Below, one piece after another: positions 29,387 through 42,250 of a DNA stretch of 64,000 nucleotides. Position 1 is the first letter of the stretch. Each line of letters begins with the position of its first letter. A program made the translations under genes and the position numbers. The notes below the pieces were generated by a model. The model was not told the DNA's origin and made no database searches. It saw nothing but the letters and a program-made list of their open reading frames with translations. Source of the stretch: Luzula sylvatica (lineage: Eukaryota > Streptophyta > Magnoliopsida > Poales > Juncaceae); assembly GCA_946800325.1 (NCBI GenBank), contig OX326960.1:55326855-55390854 (forward strand), read 5' to 3'.

Positions 29387-29914
29387 CTTGTACCAACACC
29401 TCTTCACTTCCAAACAGCCACCCTCTTTCCAGATACATCTCTTCTTCACCGAAACATCTCTGTAATCCATAAACCATGGAAAGCCATGTTCGTCGCACAT
29501 ACCTCTTCACAGATCGAAGATCGCGTCATTTGCCTCTTCTCATATTGTTTTCATCTTTTCTCTTCTTTCTGCGTTTCTAGGAGAAATACGAAGCCCCGTG
29601 CTGTCTTTGGCGATTCCACCTCTTTTCTCTGTCAGGCAATGGCAATGATAACGGAGTGGTAAGAGTGTTAGAAGGATCCGCTAAGGGAGCCGAAATACCG
29701 GATCAAGGTGGTAAGAGTGTAACGGGCCGTGGGCTGAGAGTTAAGATCTGTAAGAAGGTTAAAATAAAGAAAATGAGTGGAAGTGCTATGGGCTTTAAAG
29801 AAAGTGGCTGAAGGAGTCATTCGAGTCGGGCCAGAATGGAGGGGTCCCTTTATCCGAAATGGAGGCGTCCATAGAGCGGAAGATCCACAGTGCCCTCTTT
29901 AATTATTTTTACTG
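29387..29914. other. Non-coding spacer
   Basis: No gene recognised. A pyrimidine-rich, UTR-like stretch at 29390-29640 is followed by G-rich DNA with two GGTAAGAGTGT words at 29658 and 29710. Confidence 0.4.
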
Positions 29915-29922
29915 TTTTCGGT

Positions 29923-30451
29923 TAGGGATGTCAACGGGGCGGGTCGGGTTCGGGTAAGCCTCCCCCATACCCGAACCCGAACCCAAAATACCCGCGGGTA
30001 AAAATCCATACCCGAACCCGAACCCGCGGATAACGGGTATACCCGAACCCGAACCCGTTACCCGAAAATTATTAATAAATAATCTAAATAAATTAAAAAA
30101 TTAAAAATTATTATATAAATACGTAAAATTATCAATAATTTTAAATATATAAAACAAACAATTTGTACAAATACATCAAAAATCCAAATATTACAAATAA
30201 TTAATCCATAAAACATCCAAAATTTTCTTATTTATGAGATATTTTCGGGTATTTTTCGAGTTCGGGTTCGGGTTCGGGTAACGGGTATACCCGCGGGTAA
30301 AAAATCATACCCGAACCCGAACCCGAACCCGGAGCGGGTATTTTTTTTCGGGTATTACCCGACCCGCGGGTATTTTTTTCGGGTATTACCCGCCCCGTTC
30401 GGGTCGGGTACCCGCGGGTTCGGGTTTCTACCCGGCCCATTGACATCCCTA
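29923..30451. mobile_element. Non-autonomous hAT-type element, second TACCCG subtype
   Basis: TIRs TAGGGATGTCAACGGG and, as reverse complement, TAGGGATGTCAATGGG. There is a perfect 8-bp duplication TTTTCGGT at 29915-29922 and 30452-30459. Termini are filled with CCCGAACCCGAA and CGGGTA units. Its AT-rich core differs from the copies at 28329 and 56275, so it is a sister subfamily. Confidence 0.95.
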
Positions 30452-30459
30452 TTTTCGGT

Positions 30460-31030
30460 TCATTAAAACTTAGTAGATTTTTACTACAGTAATTTAGTTA
30501 TTTACTTGGTATTTATATTCAGCAGTCTGTAATAATTTTGACATATGAATTTTGTTAAGAACTCTCTTCTCAATCCAAGTTCTCTCTATCTCTTATCTAC
30601 CTTCTCTTCTATCTATTTCTCCCCCAAATCCACCTTCTACCTGAAATTGATTAGAAATTAAGTTAATTAGGATTATTACCCTGTCATTCTCAAATCAACA
30701 AATAATCGAAGAAAGAACCTAAAGGTATTGTTTTGTCTTTGTTTTTCAATATTGCTTTCTCGTGGAGATTCTTATTTGTTTCTGAATTTGGGCATGAATC
30801 GTGGATATTCATATTTCTAAGTGATCCCTCTTTTTAATTTGTATAGAACAATTTTTTTACCTTTGTCGAGAAAAAACAGATTTACAGTTTTTTATATTGA
30901 AAAAGAATTTAGTGATTTGATAAAAAAAAAAAGATTTCCCTTTAAATTCAATTATGGCATACTCAGTTGTCATATGTAGCTGTTAAATTTTCTTGGGGTT
31001 TAATTGTCTCATTTATTTTTGTTTACAATT
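30460..31030. other. Possible leader region of a decayed gene
   Basis: 30560-30725 is CT-rich and UTR-like, followed by a GGTATT donor-like site and a T-rich, intron-like sequence. No protein is identified. Confidence 0.3.
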
Positions 31031-31035
31031 TCAGA

Positions 31036-32498
31036 TGAAATTCGTTATGACGATCAGGTGTTCGATGGAATTCCCCTAAGAAGTATCTTCAGATTTCGTA
31101 GAATCTTGAAACAAACTTATTTTGTAGGTATGTTAGCAATTTCTCATGTATTTGTTTTCGATTGTGATTTAGGGTTATGGCACACACAATTGTCAGAATT
31201 AGTTGTTCAATTTCCTTGGAATTTAATAAAGTCTCACATATAATTGTATTCAATTTCAGATTTAGCCTATAATTAATTTCTAGCCAAAATCTCATGAGGC
31301 TCAGGTGTTTATGAAATAACTCTTGAGAGTATCTTAAGAATTAGTAAATTCTCGAAACACTCATTTTATTGCTACTTTCATGTCTCATGTTTTTGTTTTC
31401 AATTTTGGATTTCGGGTTTAACTCATTGTTTGTTTTTTTTAGCTATTATGTTGTGGTCTTGCATTCTACATCAAGAATTAAATTTCATCTTGTGGTTTTA
31501 TCATTTCTTGTGTATTTTTACAGGTGTACAGAAAAGACTAGCAAAGGAAGTAAAAATGAAAGTCAAGGAGCTCACTTCTGGAAAGGACGCCAAAAACAGG
31601 GGTCGAAATGCATTTTCCGCGTTTCTTTTTCTTGTAAGGTACTACTACTGGCCACTGGGTACATGATCCATTGCTTATATTCTTCAGCGCTGACGTGGCA
31701 CTGTTTGATTTGCTGCTCCGTATTTTTAAGGATAATGGAAGAGAAATGGCTCATGATGATATCCCTAAAATGTTTGGGAGGTATACAATAATTTTATATT
31801 ATTAATACGACACATTTTTCATATATCTATTTTTATTTGCGATAATTTGTCACATACGATTATAGCTCGAATATTGATTATTTTTAATTTCTGTAGTTTT
31901 ATCTGGTAACAATAATTTTAAATTATTAGTACGACACATTTTTCATATATGTATTTTTATTTGCGATAGTTTATTATATACGATTATAGCTCGGATATTG
32001 ATTATTTTTTATTTGTGTAGTTTTATCTGGTAAAAAATGTGGATTAAAGCAAACAAGTGTTGAATTTGGGCTTGTTGCCAAAATGGCAAGCTTTTTTGCA
32101 GATCACTCCAAATATTTTCTTTTTTATTTTATTTTATACAATGGTCTATTAAAATATGTGAAATTACAAACAGGCCCTTATATGGTCCAAGATGAGTACA
32201 GGGCTTCCTATGGAGATTACATCATCTATGCAAAGCCTACATTTCATTAATTTTTGATGTTTAGACATTGATATTCAAAAGTATTAATATAATTCACTTT
32301 CTTATTTATAACCTTCATAATTTAATCGTTAGTTATTACGGGTAATTTCATTACTGTATCTTATGTAAATGTGAAGTTTATGGGGGGTAATTTTGAATAA
32401 AAATGCAGTGCTTGAGTCCAGCAGGAGAGAGTACAATCTTAGGCTCGGAATTATTAAGGAACTTCACCCTGATTTAGTCGCCTCCCTTGCTGGCAGGT
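31036..32498 (+). pseudogene. Unassigned multi-exon gene fragment
   Basis: Exon-like blocks lie between AG and GT sites. About 31036-31127 reads DEIRYDDQVFDGIPLRSIF. 31525-31630 reads VQKRLAKEVKMKVKELTSGK. 31691-31779 reads ADVALFDLLLRIFKDNGREM. 32410-32497 reads LESSRREYNLRLGIIKELHP. They are free of stops and in T-rich surroundings typical of plant introns, but I cannot name the protein and there is no complete reading frame. The first block has a diverged tandem copy at about 31290-31370 with stops. It is probably a captured or decayed gene. Confidence 0.4.
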
Positions 32499-33329
32499 AA
32501 TTTAATATTATTAAAATTTTGGATATTTGCAAAAATCTCTTAATTATTACTGATTTGCACACAAAAAAAACTTTAATTGATAATTTACATTCCAACCCTC
32601 TGTATTTGAAGGACATATAATTATGGTCAAGCAAAAATTAGCCTTAAGAGGAAAATATGTCAAACAGGTTTAAATTGTTTAAATTTGAAATCCAAGATCT
32701 TAAAATCTTTTGCAAAATCTATATCTTCTTTTTTAGGGGTCAAATATATTCAGATTTACAAATCGAATATCTCTTTTGTTTGAACAAGGTGCTGATGTCA
32801 TCACAAGGTCTGCTCTCAAAAGAATCAAGTATAAAAATTTGTCATCAATTCATAATATTGAAAATTAATTTATATATATTCATTTAAATTTTGTATTTTT
32901 AAGCACAAGACAAAATATGGGTATTTCTGAGAATTGTAAGTACCAAAATACCCTCTGAATGCACTGTAAAGAATATATTGCGGATGATATAAACCAAGAT
33001 TGCCATTGTTGTTAAGGTGAAATTTACATATATGCACTTAGCTTCTTATGAAATTATTATATTTGTTTTGCATGTGAACTTATTTTTTATATTCTATTTT
33101 TTGTAATATTTTTTTTAATAAACTTTAGGTACCATTGAAGAAAATACAAGCATGAGAAAAAGACACGAGACAAAAAGGAATTTGAACAGGTATTATGATT
33201 TATGAATCTAATAACCTGAAATCTGAAGGGCATTTCTGAAAAATTAATAAATGATTAAATGTTATTTTGGCATTGTTGCAGATACATCCCTCATGCAGTC
33301 AATGACTGATCTGTTGTATGTTGGTTCGT

Positions 33330-33445
33330 GTATTGAATTTGTGTTGAATTTGTGTTGAATCTGTTGAATTTCTGTTAAATCTGTTGAATTTGTGTTGAAT
33401 CTGTTGGATTTCGTTTAAATCTGTTGAATTTGTGTAATTTGTAAA
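33330..33445. repeat. Tandem GTTGAATTTGTGTTGAATCT repeat
   Basis: About six imperfect units of 16-20 bp. Confidence 0.75.
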
Positions 33446-33867
33446 TCTGTTTTGAGTTTTATGTTGTAAAATTACTTGTATGTTGACTGTTGTAAATCGA
33501 GCACATAATTTAATCGAGCACATTTTTGTTGACTGTTGTAAAATTACTGATATGTTTTCTGTTGATTGTTGTAATTTACTAATATGTAAAATTACATGAA
33601 TCTGTTGTAAAAATACTGATGTCTGGTCTGATCAACGCATTTCTACGTATGTTGAAATTTAATCAAGCATTGAAATCTGTGACGAGCACTGAATTTGATT
33701 GTAATCGATCACTGAATTTTGAATTTGAAAACTATGTAAAACATTGATGTAATATTTTTGGAATTTTATATTTGATAATTTTTAGTATGTTAATGAATTT
33801 GCGGGTCCAATTTATAATTTGGCAAAATTTGGCTTCGGGTATTTCAAAACCCCGGGCCGGCCCTGGC

Positions 33868-34039
33868 AGTCATGCACGCAGGTTCATGATGGTAGTGATG
33901 GAATATGTGGCAAACAAGGGTAGAGATGCAAACAAAACAATCTGAGAAAGAATTCGAGGCTAACTGAAACATGTGGCGTTTGAACAAGTAACAGAGATTA
34001 CTCTTCGTGATTGCCTCACCCAGCAATGTGTTGATCAGG
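33868..34039 (+). pseudogene. Unassigned exon-like fragment
   Basis: Starts just after GGGCCGGCCCTGG, a sequence common at hAT termini. It encodes ARRFMMVVMEYVANKGRDAN and, in a later frame, HVAFEQVTEITLRDCLTQQC before a GTAACT donor-like site. Two stops and a frame change interrupt it. The parent gene is unknown; it may belong with the fragment at 31036-32498. Confidence 0.35.
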
Positions 34040-34674
34040 TAACTAATTATTTTGTTAAAATAATAATTATTATTATTATTATTATTATTATTATAAAATT
34101 ATATCACGAGAATATTGCATTTCAAGGTCGATCATGATTTGTTAAAAAATAATAATAATAATTTATTATTATTATTATAAATTATCCCATAAATGTATAT
34201 CACTAGAATGTTTCATTTAAAGGTGGATCATGGGGTGTGAGTTGGGAGCCAAGAGAAGATATTTATTTGAACTCTTGAAATTTCCTATTAATTAAGTTTT
34301 TATATTATCAAGGTATAATAATGTAATTTAGTTTTTTATGTGAAAGGAAAACTAATATATCATCACATATTCATGCAGTTAGTGTTTGAAGTTTTAATTT
34401 GTCTTGTGTAATTGATTTTGTGTATTTGAGTTTTTCTTTACTAAATTACCTCATATAACTTTTTTATATTAAAAGTATTGACTAAAGTTAAAAAGAATTT
34501 CTTACCAATTCTCTTTTTTGTGTAATTTGTATTTCTCTAATGTAATTTATTTTTTGTATAAAAGTAAAACTAATTTATCATCATTCATGCTATTGCTTTT
34601 TCAAGTTTTAAGTTGAATTGAAGAACAAAATTAATATTTCCGCAGCGTAGCGCGTGCATTATCCTAGTTATTAT
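34040..34674. other. AT-rich spacer
   Basis: Contains (ATT)n at 34067-34095 and a partial inverted copy near 34140-34185. No gene seen. Confidence 0.5.
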
Positions 34675-34683
34675 ATATTATAT

Positions 34684-36863
34684 GAGAGCACCTATATAGC
34701 TTGTCCAAGCAAACCTTTATTTTTGCTTGTGACTTTTTAGCCGTTGGATCCAACAAAATATATGCACGGGATTGACTTAACAGCTCCGTTATTATTTCAC
34801 ACTCTCGTTAACTTCACGTTCACGGCAGAAGAGATGTGTGCTCACGGTGTGTTAATAAAAGTAATAAAAACAGAGGATTTCTATACATGGCAAATATACC
34901 CTGTTTCCTTAATTGACGTTTTAGCACCTTGTTTTCTCAAGTAATTTAAGAAACAAACAATGAAATTTCTGAAAATTGCAAGATCTGATCTTGGCAGCAA
35001 ACAATTTTTTCTCTATTTCTATCCTTATTGATTATGAATATTTGTTGAACTATTTCGTTTCGTTATCTTCCTCTTTACATAGGTGATGTCGAACAATCCT
35101 TCATCTTCAAAAACAGACTTTTGTTCGAATGAATTACATGACGATAACAAAGATTCATTTGAGGTATACTTATTTTTTTATTCGAATGATTTTTGTTCAA
35201 ACAATCGTTAATCGTTTATTTTATTTCAACACATTAATCAGATGCATCTCGATGATTTGACATTTATGTAATTTTTGATTTATTATTCAAATGACTTAAA
35301 ACTGGACTAATTTGTAATTTATTGTTGTTTTGGACATCTATGTAATTTCAGAATTCTATTATTTTTCTGGACTTTTAAGGAATTTTAAAATTCAGGGTTA
35401 GTTTGGACTTTTTTGCAATTTGACTGTTTTGTTAGACTTTAGAGTAATTCTAGAAATGTTGTTGTTCGATGAATTTATTTTCAATTTATTGATATTTGTG
35501 TAATTTGTGGGACATTTATATAATTTTTGATTTATTATTCAAATGTCTTAAAACTGGACTAATTTGTAATTTATTGTTGGTTTTGGACATCTATGTAATT
35601 TTAGAATTCTATTATTTTTCTGAACTTTTTAAGGAATTTTAAAATTCAGGGTTATATTATTGGTACAGACCAGTACCGATATCATATCGACATTAAAAAA
35701 AACACACATACAAGATGAATTACATTACCCTTTCAGTTTTATATTCACTTTTACGTTTACATATGGACATTCACATTTACATTCAATCGCAAAAGTATCT
35801 TATCCTAAATACTTCCATATTCTTCTTATTTACAAAAAACTCATCAACACACACGACCCCCGAGCTTCTTCTCCTGTCTCTGAAAAGTGGGCCCGCCATG
35901 CTTCCTCTCTTCAAGGTCCAATCTCGAGCCTCTTCTCCTGTCTCTGAAAAGCGGGCCCGCCACGCTTCCTCTCTTCAAGGTCCAATCCCGAGGCTTCTTC
36001 TCCTCTCTGGAAAGCGGACCCGCCACGCTTCCTCTCTTCAAGCTCCAACCCCGAGCCTCTTCTCCTGTCTCTGAAAAGCGGGCCCGCAACACTTGCTCTC
36101 TTCAGCTCCATTATCGAGTCCTGAGCTTCTTCTCCTGTCTCTGAAAAGCGGGCCTGCCACACTTCCTCTCTTCAAGCTGCATTATCGAGTCCCAAGCTTC
36201 TTCTCCAGTCTCTGAAAAGCGGGCCCACCACACCTCCTCTCTTCAAGCTCCATTATCAAGTCCCGAGCTTCGCATCCAATCCTGAGTTATATCAAATTCG
36301 TAATCTGAAAATTAGTTCAAAAATTAAAATTGAACTCAATATTATTAAGTACAAGTAATAATTCTCAATTAGAAAAATCCAATTAGAGCCTTAAAAAGAA
36401 CCTAATAAACCCTAATTTGTCCCAATCATTCGTAGAAACCCTAAAATAGCTTATTGATTCCTAATTAACTGCTAATCATCCTCCAATCCATCAAAACCAG
36501 CCCCGACACACAAAAGACAGCCCTTATATCAATTGAAATCACCGATAACAGCATGAATTAAGATCCAATTCATCTAAAATCGGACAATATATACAATATT
36601 AATAAAAAAATCATATGAATTAAGCATGAATGTTGCTGGAAACTAAGAAATTCGTACAAAACTGAAACTTACCTCAGATAGTATGAGGCCGTCCTCGCTT
36701 TGGAGCCAATTCATCTATAGCCGCTTTGGAGCCGCTTGAGAGCTGTCGCACAAGTGAGATATGTCGCACACGGAAAGAAGAGAGCTGTCGCCTCGGAGAG
36801 GAGAGATCTGTCGCCTCGGATTAGCTCAGTTGAGAGAAGAGTGATTACCTCGGAGAGAAGCTT

Positions 36864-36913
<50 letters not shown>

Positions 36914-37096
36914 CGCGAGGGTTTTCATGGAAAAAGAGCTCGCTAAGGAAGGAGGGTTCAGACGGTGTTAATTGTGGTGTTAAGTTTTCAACATTAGCGT
37001 GTTTTAATTGTGCACAGATCTTACAGCATCATCCAACGGCTAAAAAGTCACAAGCAAAGATGAAGGTTTGCTTGTACAAGCTATATAGGTGCTCTC
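34684..37096. mobile_element. MULE-type element with about 70-bp TIRs
   Basis: The first about 70 bp (GAGAGCACCTATATAGCTTG...) recur inverted at the right end with only a few differences. The element is flanked by a perfect 9-bp duplication ATATTATAT (34675-34683 and 37097-37105), the size expected for Mutator-like elements; the AT-rich target weakens that alone. There is no transposase. The cargo is an exon-like start at 35088-35164 (MSNNPSSSKTDFCSNELHDD, then a GTATAC donor), two copies of a 130-bp AT-rich repeat (35270-35400 and 35520-35655), the GC-rich minisatellite, and GT/GA tracts at 36866-36911. It may be a gene-capturing (Pack-type) MULE. Confidence 0.85.
35863..36280. repeat. Minisatellite of six 62-72 bp units inside the MULE
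   Basis: Each unit contains TCTCTGAAAAGCGGGCCCGC followed by CTTCCTCTCTTCAAG. Later units gain an extra ATTATCGAGTCC. All three frames stay open over long stretches simply because the repeat lacks stops; I do not call a protein. Confidence 0.85.
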
Positions 37097-37105
37097 ATAT
37101 TATAT

Positions 37106-38147
37106 TACAAGATATATAATATTATATTCATATAAATCAAATAATATTATATTATATATTATTTGTAATAATATATAATAATCATATTACTATAATAACA
37201 TATGATATATTATTTTAATAATATAATAATAATATTGTTATACTGTTATATTATTATTGTATACTTATTATTTCCATATAAATAATATTATATTATATAC
37301 TATTATAATAATATATAGTAAACATTAGACATAGTAATTATATTATATATAATTAATATAATGTTATATATATTACTATAAAAATATTATCATATTATAT
37401 GCATAAAATATAATATTGTAATAATTTAAAGTACATCTAATATTATTACAATATAATCATATAATATTATATTAATTTTATGAATATAATAAATATAATT
37501 TTAATATAATTTTGATATAGTTACTATATAATAATTATTATAATATAATTACTATATTATATAATTATGATATTATAATAATAATAATAATAATAATAAT
37601 ATTATGGAAATAATATATACAATATTATTTTAATTATATGGATATAATAATTCTAATATAGTCAGTTTATTTTTAAAATATTATTATGATTATGATTATG
37701 ATTATTAATATTACAATATAATAATAATGATATAAATAATATAGAATATTATTATATTATATAGAATATTATATTAATTATATGAATATAATAATTATAA
37801 TATAATATATAACATAATAATAATATAATCACTATATAATAATATTATTATTATTATTACAATATTATTATTTTCTGATAATATTAATTATTATAAATAT
37901 AATATAATTATTATCTTGATAATATTATGATATAATTATTAAATATTTTAATAAAAGAGCAAGTTAATCTTAATATTTTCCTTCATCCTGGAATTTTAAC
38001 TTTTGTTGGATTTCAATTTGAGAGTAAAGGAGGCAAATAGAAAATTCTTGAATCTTATAATTCCATTTTGAAGACATGTCAAACCAAAAAATTTGATAGT
38101 GGAGGGTTTTATAATCCTAATTCCAACTCAAATTCTAGTTGCCAAAC
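37106..38147. other. Extremely AT-rich (TAATAT)n-like DNA
   Basis: 37100-37960 is almost only A and T with many ATAATATTATAT words. 37970-38155 is one terminus of a Harbinger-like element (..GTTGCCAAACACCCC). No gene. Confidence 0.7.
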
Positions 38148-38155
38148 ACCCCTTT

Positions 38156-38637
38156 AGGGGTGGGCAAATGGTTTGGTTTATTTGGGAACCGAACTGAACC
38201 GGTCGAATTCGGTTTAATCGGTTCGGTTTTTCGATTCATTTGGTTCGGTTCGGTTAAAAAATTGATATTATTCGGTTTATTTGGTTCGGTTCGGTTTTGG
38301 TATTTTTAAAACCGATTAAACCCAACCGACCGAATTAGTATTATTTTTCATGTTTTTATTATATATATTTTAAAAAAAAAATATTTCATATTGTAAAATT
38401 ATAAATAATATAATTATATTTTATATGATTTGTTTTTATATGTTTTTTGCTAAATGGAATTTTAATTTTATCATTATAAAGCTTCTTATTCGGTTCAACC
38501 GAACAAATCGAATAAGAAATTTGGTTTAATCGGTTCGGTTTTAAATCGGTTCAAATTTTATTCGGTTCGGTTCGGTTTGATTCGGTATGGTCTTAATTGG
38601 TTCGGTTCAGTTCGGTTCAACCGAATGCCCACCCCTA
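38156..38637. mobile_element. Non-autonomous hAT-type element (GGTTCGGTT family)
   Basis: Perfect TIRs TAGGGGTGGGCA. The flanking 8-mers are CACCCCTT (38148-38155) and CATCCCTT (38638-38645), 7 of 8. Ends are filled with TCGGTTCGGTT and complementary AACCGAACC units around an AT core. It landed exactly at the end of a Harbinger-like terminus. Confidence 0.88.
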
Positions 38638-38645
38638 CATCCCTT

Positions 38646-39828
38646 TACCTTTGTATTTTGAAAGGTGGAATTATGAGTGAAATTTAAATTTTGAAATGAT
38701 GCAAAAGTGAATTCTTTGTTTGGTAGGTATGCAAGAATGGAAATATATAATTTTTGTAATCTTTTATTTCTATTTTTCTATTAAAGTTTTGTTCCTCAAA
38801 TTTGAGGAGTGCCAAAATGGAGCAAAATGTTTAATCAAAGAATATTATTATATGAATAAAATATAATTTTATAATAATATAACAATATATTTAATATTAT
38901 TATTATAATATATTATACGAATATGATTATTATAATATAATTATTATTTTAGTATTATATATTATCACAATAAAATAATATAACATAATCATGTATTATA
39001 TGAATATTTAATATTGCAATAATTATTGTAATAATAAATAATAATAAAATAATTATATCCATATAATTAATATAATATTATATATTATTATAATAATATG
39101 CAATAATAATAGTATATTGATAAAACAATTATATTATAATAAATATATCCATTATTAATATAAAATTATATATAATAATTATATTATAATGAGAAAATAA
39201 TTATATCCATATTATTAATATTATATAATATATTATTACACTAATATATAATAATTATATCCAAATTATTAATGTAATATTATATATATTATTATAATAA
39301 TATATAATAATGACAAAATAATTGTATATATATATATATATATGAGTGTTTTAAATTGCGGCGATATTGCGTCGTAATTGCGGAAATTGCGGTATGCAAT
39401 TTAGAATCGCAAAATCGCAATCATATATTGCGCAATATTGTGTTTTTGGAAAATTGCGGAAATTGCGGCGATATTGCGGCCAAATATCCGTAAAATTGCG
39501 GTATTGCAGCAAATAATTACGGTCATATATTAAAATTATTGTAACTTTCTCATTGTTCCATCAAATGACATGGATTTTATATCGAAATTGTTCGTCTCGG
39601 CGAGAGGAACGTAGTCATGGGCTTGGATTTGTCAAATTTTGTCGTTTATCCTGAATTAAACACAAAACACACGTTAAAGTAATTTCATCGAGAATTATTT
39701 AATATAAAAATTATAACATGATTTTGTGATTATTTATTACTTATTACTTATTTATCATGTTTTATTATCAAAATATTTGATTATATATGCTCATAACGTG
39801 TATAACGTCTAAAATATATCATTTTCAT

Positions 39829-39875
<47 letters not shown>

Positions 39876-40802
39876 ATATTATGATTGTAATATAAAATAT
39901 ATATTATAATAATATTATGTTATATTTATAAAATTGATACTTTTTTAACAATTTTAACAAAATTCCAGAATTTTGTGAACAATCAAACAAAAAATTATAT
40001 TTTTGAGCTAGCATCTTATAATTTGGACATCCAAACAAACATTGAAATTCCTAATTCCAGAACTTTTTACTCCTCCACCTTATAATCCGATTCCACTAGC
40101 CAAACCGCCCTAGTGTTTTTGATATAGATACATTTGAGGCATTGAGATCCCCCATGAGATGTGATGATTTTATTTCAAACCAAAATAGTAGAAAAATACA
40201 TTTGATGGTAAATGGAACAAATTGTTAAAAAAAAAAATAGGGTTTAGACTTGAACCCTAAACCTGACCTAAATTTAAAGAGCCAAAATGTATTAATCTCA
40301 ATTTTTAAAAGGACCCACGGGATTGTGCATCATTTTGTTTCATTTGCTCGTCACTGTTGCTATTGTCATCTTGTGGCGATGAAATGATAGTAGAGTAGTT
40401 TACACGAACAAGGATTAAGGAATTCGGAACAAAATCTTGTTTTATACAACTGACTTGTTATTTCATGACGAGGAGGAAATTTGACACAACTTCACATATT
40501 GATAAATTCTTCACGGACACATCACACATTTCTCTCCACAAGCAATATAGTTTCAGGGCAAAATTGCATTTTTTTTACCACAATTATATGATTCATATAA
40601 TATAATTCAGTGCATGCGGTTTGATTAATCTGTGATGGGTCAAGTGGGATGGTGAACCTTTGCAGTTAGATAGGCGCCCCCACCTCTTTGTCCTGTTCCG
40701 TGCAGCCTCGAGTCCTTAGACTCTTCCACCATGCAGCCCTCAAACATTTACTTGGGCTTCATTTAATTCAAGCGTATGTATATTATAAATTGGATAATTA
40801 TA
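38646..40802. other. AT-rich DNA with an ATTGCGG repeat block and (TA)n
   Basis: 39350-39525 consists of repeated AATTGCGG and CGATATTGCGG words, resembling the subterminal arrays of the hAT elements here, but I found no TSD. (TA)n is at 39832-39871. 40000-40113 is an inverted copy of the terminus at 6235-6360. 40114-40800 is single-copy-looking spacer without a gene. Confidence 0.5.
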
Positions 40803-40934
40803 CTATGCCCCTGAATTCCCCCCCGCGCCTCGTGATTGAATCACGGTGACGATGCACACCAATTCGCAGGCTCTCTTCACTTTTTACCTCATGCCTCGTG
40901 CACTCGTTCCATGAAATTGACAGTGAACCGGGTT

Positions 40935-41207
40935 GCATCTTCACCGACAGGCCGTACGTAAGTTTCACCGACGGGCAAGGTAATTTTGAATTTTCACCGA
41001 TGGGCCGTCGGAGATTTGGCCGTCGGAAAAAAGAATTGGCGACGGTTTGTGATGTTGGCGACAGCCCGTCGGAGATTGGGACAGCCCGTCGGAGAAGAAA
41101 ACCATCGGAAAAAAGAATCTGCGTTGGCCCGTCGGTGAAAGGAGGTCCTATTTGCGACGGCCCGTACCTGAAATAAAGCACCCATCGCTGATACTGGCAG
41201 TAGTGAT
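40935..41207. mobile_element. CACTA-like terminus with CCGTCGG subterminal repeats
   Basis: The right edge reads, as reverse complement, CACTACTGCCAGTATCAGCG, matching the CACTA hallmark. It is followed inward by at least eight CCGACGG/CCGTCGG words (40942-41165). No opposite terminus is present nearby, so it is a truncated end. Confidence 0.5.
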
Positions 41208-41660
41208 TAACAAATTCATTAACCACCAAGTAAATTAGTCGTGAACCAGAAAAATATTAATTACTTATTTTTCTAAATTGATAGTCATTAACATTCTATT
41301 TCAATTGTTTACTAATAATAAAATTTTCTAAATTTTCGAATAATAAATTTTTGATTTTATTTAAATTGTTCACTAATCCATATTTTATTTAAACTTAACA
41401 ATTGATTGTCAATTTTACGATAAAAATATTTAATTAATAGAATTAATTGAATTAACAAGAATGATTACATTTACTAAATTAATCAACTAATTAATAACTA
41501 GTTAATACAACCATTAATCTCAGAAAATCGACTCGCATATTAACAAATAATTAATACCATCATTAACTAAATTAATCAAATATTGTGTAAAAAAATACAT
41601 TTACAAATTATCAAAAACTAATACACATATTAATTAACAAATAATCTCGCTCACCATCAA
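41208..41660. other. AT-rich spacer
   Basis: TTAATTAA-rich DNA with no gene. Confidence 0.5.
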
Positions 41661-41684
41661 CTCGACTCTCGAGACCTAACCAAA

Positions 41685-42250
41685 CCGTACCAGCCATCGT
41701 CGTCATCCTCATCGTCATCCTCGTCGTCGTCGTATTTGCATTAATTAAACCGTACTAGCCATCGTCCTCACCATCCTCGTCGCCATCGAACCGTACCAGC
41801 CATCGTCCTGGTCATCCTCGTCGCCATCAAATCGTACCAGCCATCGTCGTCATCTTCGTCCTCCTCCTCGTCATCCTCGCCAATCAAACCGTACCAGCCA
41901 TCGACGCCGTACCAGCATCCGCACCATTCTTCGCCAATTCAACCGTACCAGCAGCCGCACCATTCTTCAAGCCATCCTCCTCGTCCTCTCCACAAATTCA
42001 CCGTCAATATGCAGACGAAACCAATCAAACCGTCATCCTCGTCGCCGTCTCCCATTAATCGACGGAGAACTCGAAGTGTACTAGTACCAGTACCTCGCCA
42101 TTTCAACCAGTGTCAATACCTCGCCAATCGAACTCGCAAACAACCAAAGCCTCCCTTGATCCACCACCCCCTCCGCATTAACCGAGACCTCGGATTGTAC
42201 CAGTCTTCAAGCCAAAATTTCCCGTCAAACTGCAACGTCTGAACCAGTAC
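41685..42250. repeat. CCGTACCAGCCATCGTC minisatellite
   Basis: Diverged units of about 35-60 bp combining AACCGTACCAGCCATCGTC with runs of CATCCTCGTCGCC, degrading rightwards into ACCAGTACCTCGCC. Local GC is far above that of the neighbouring spacer. Confidence 0.75.

Noticed and set aside
35660..36162. Several overlapping long frames on both strands
   Set aside because: All are alternative translations of the 64-bp minisatellite in the MULE.
42009..42242. 77-codon Pro/Ser/Arg-rich frame
   Set aside because: Lies in the CCGTACCAG minisatellite; no coding signature.
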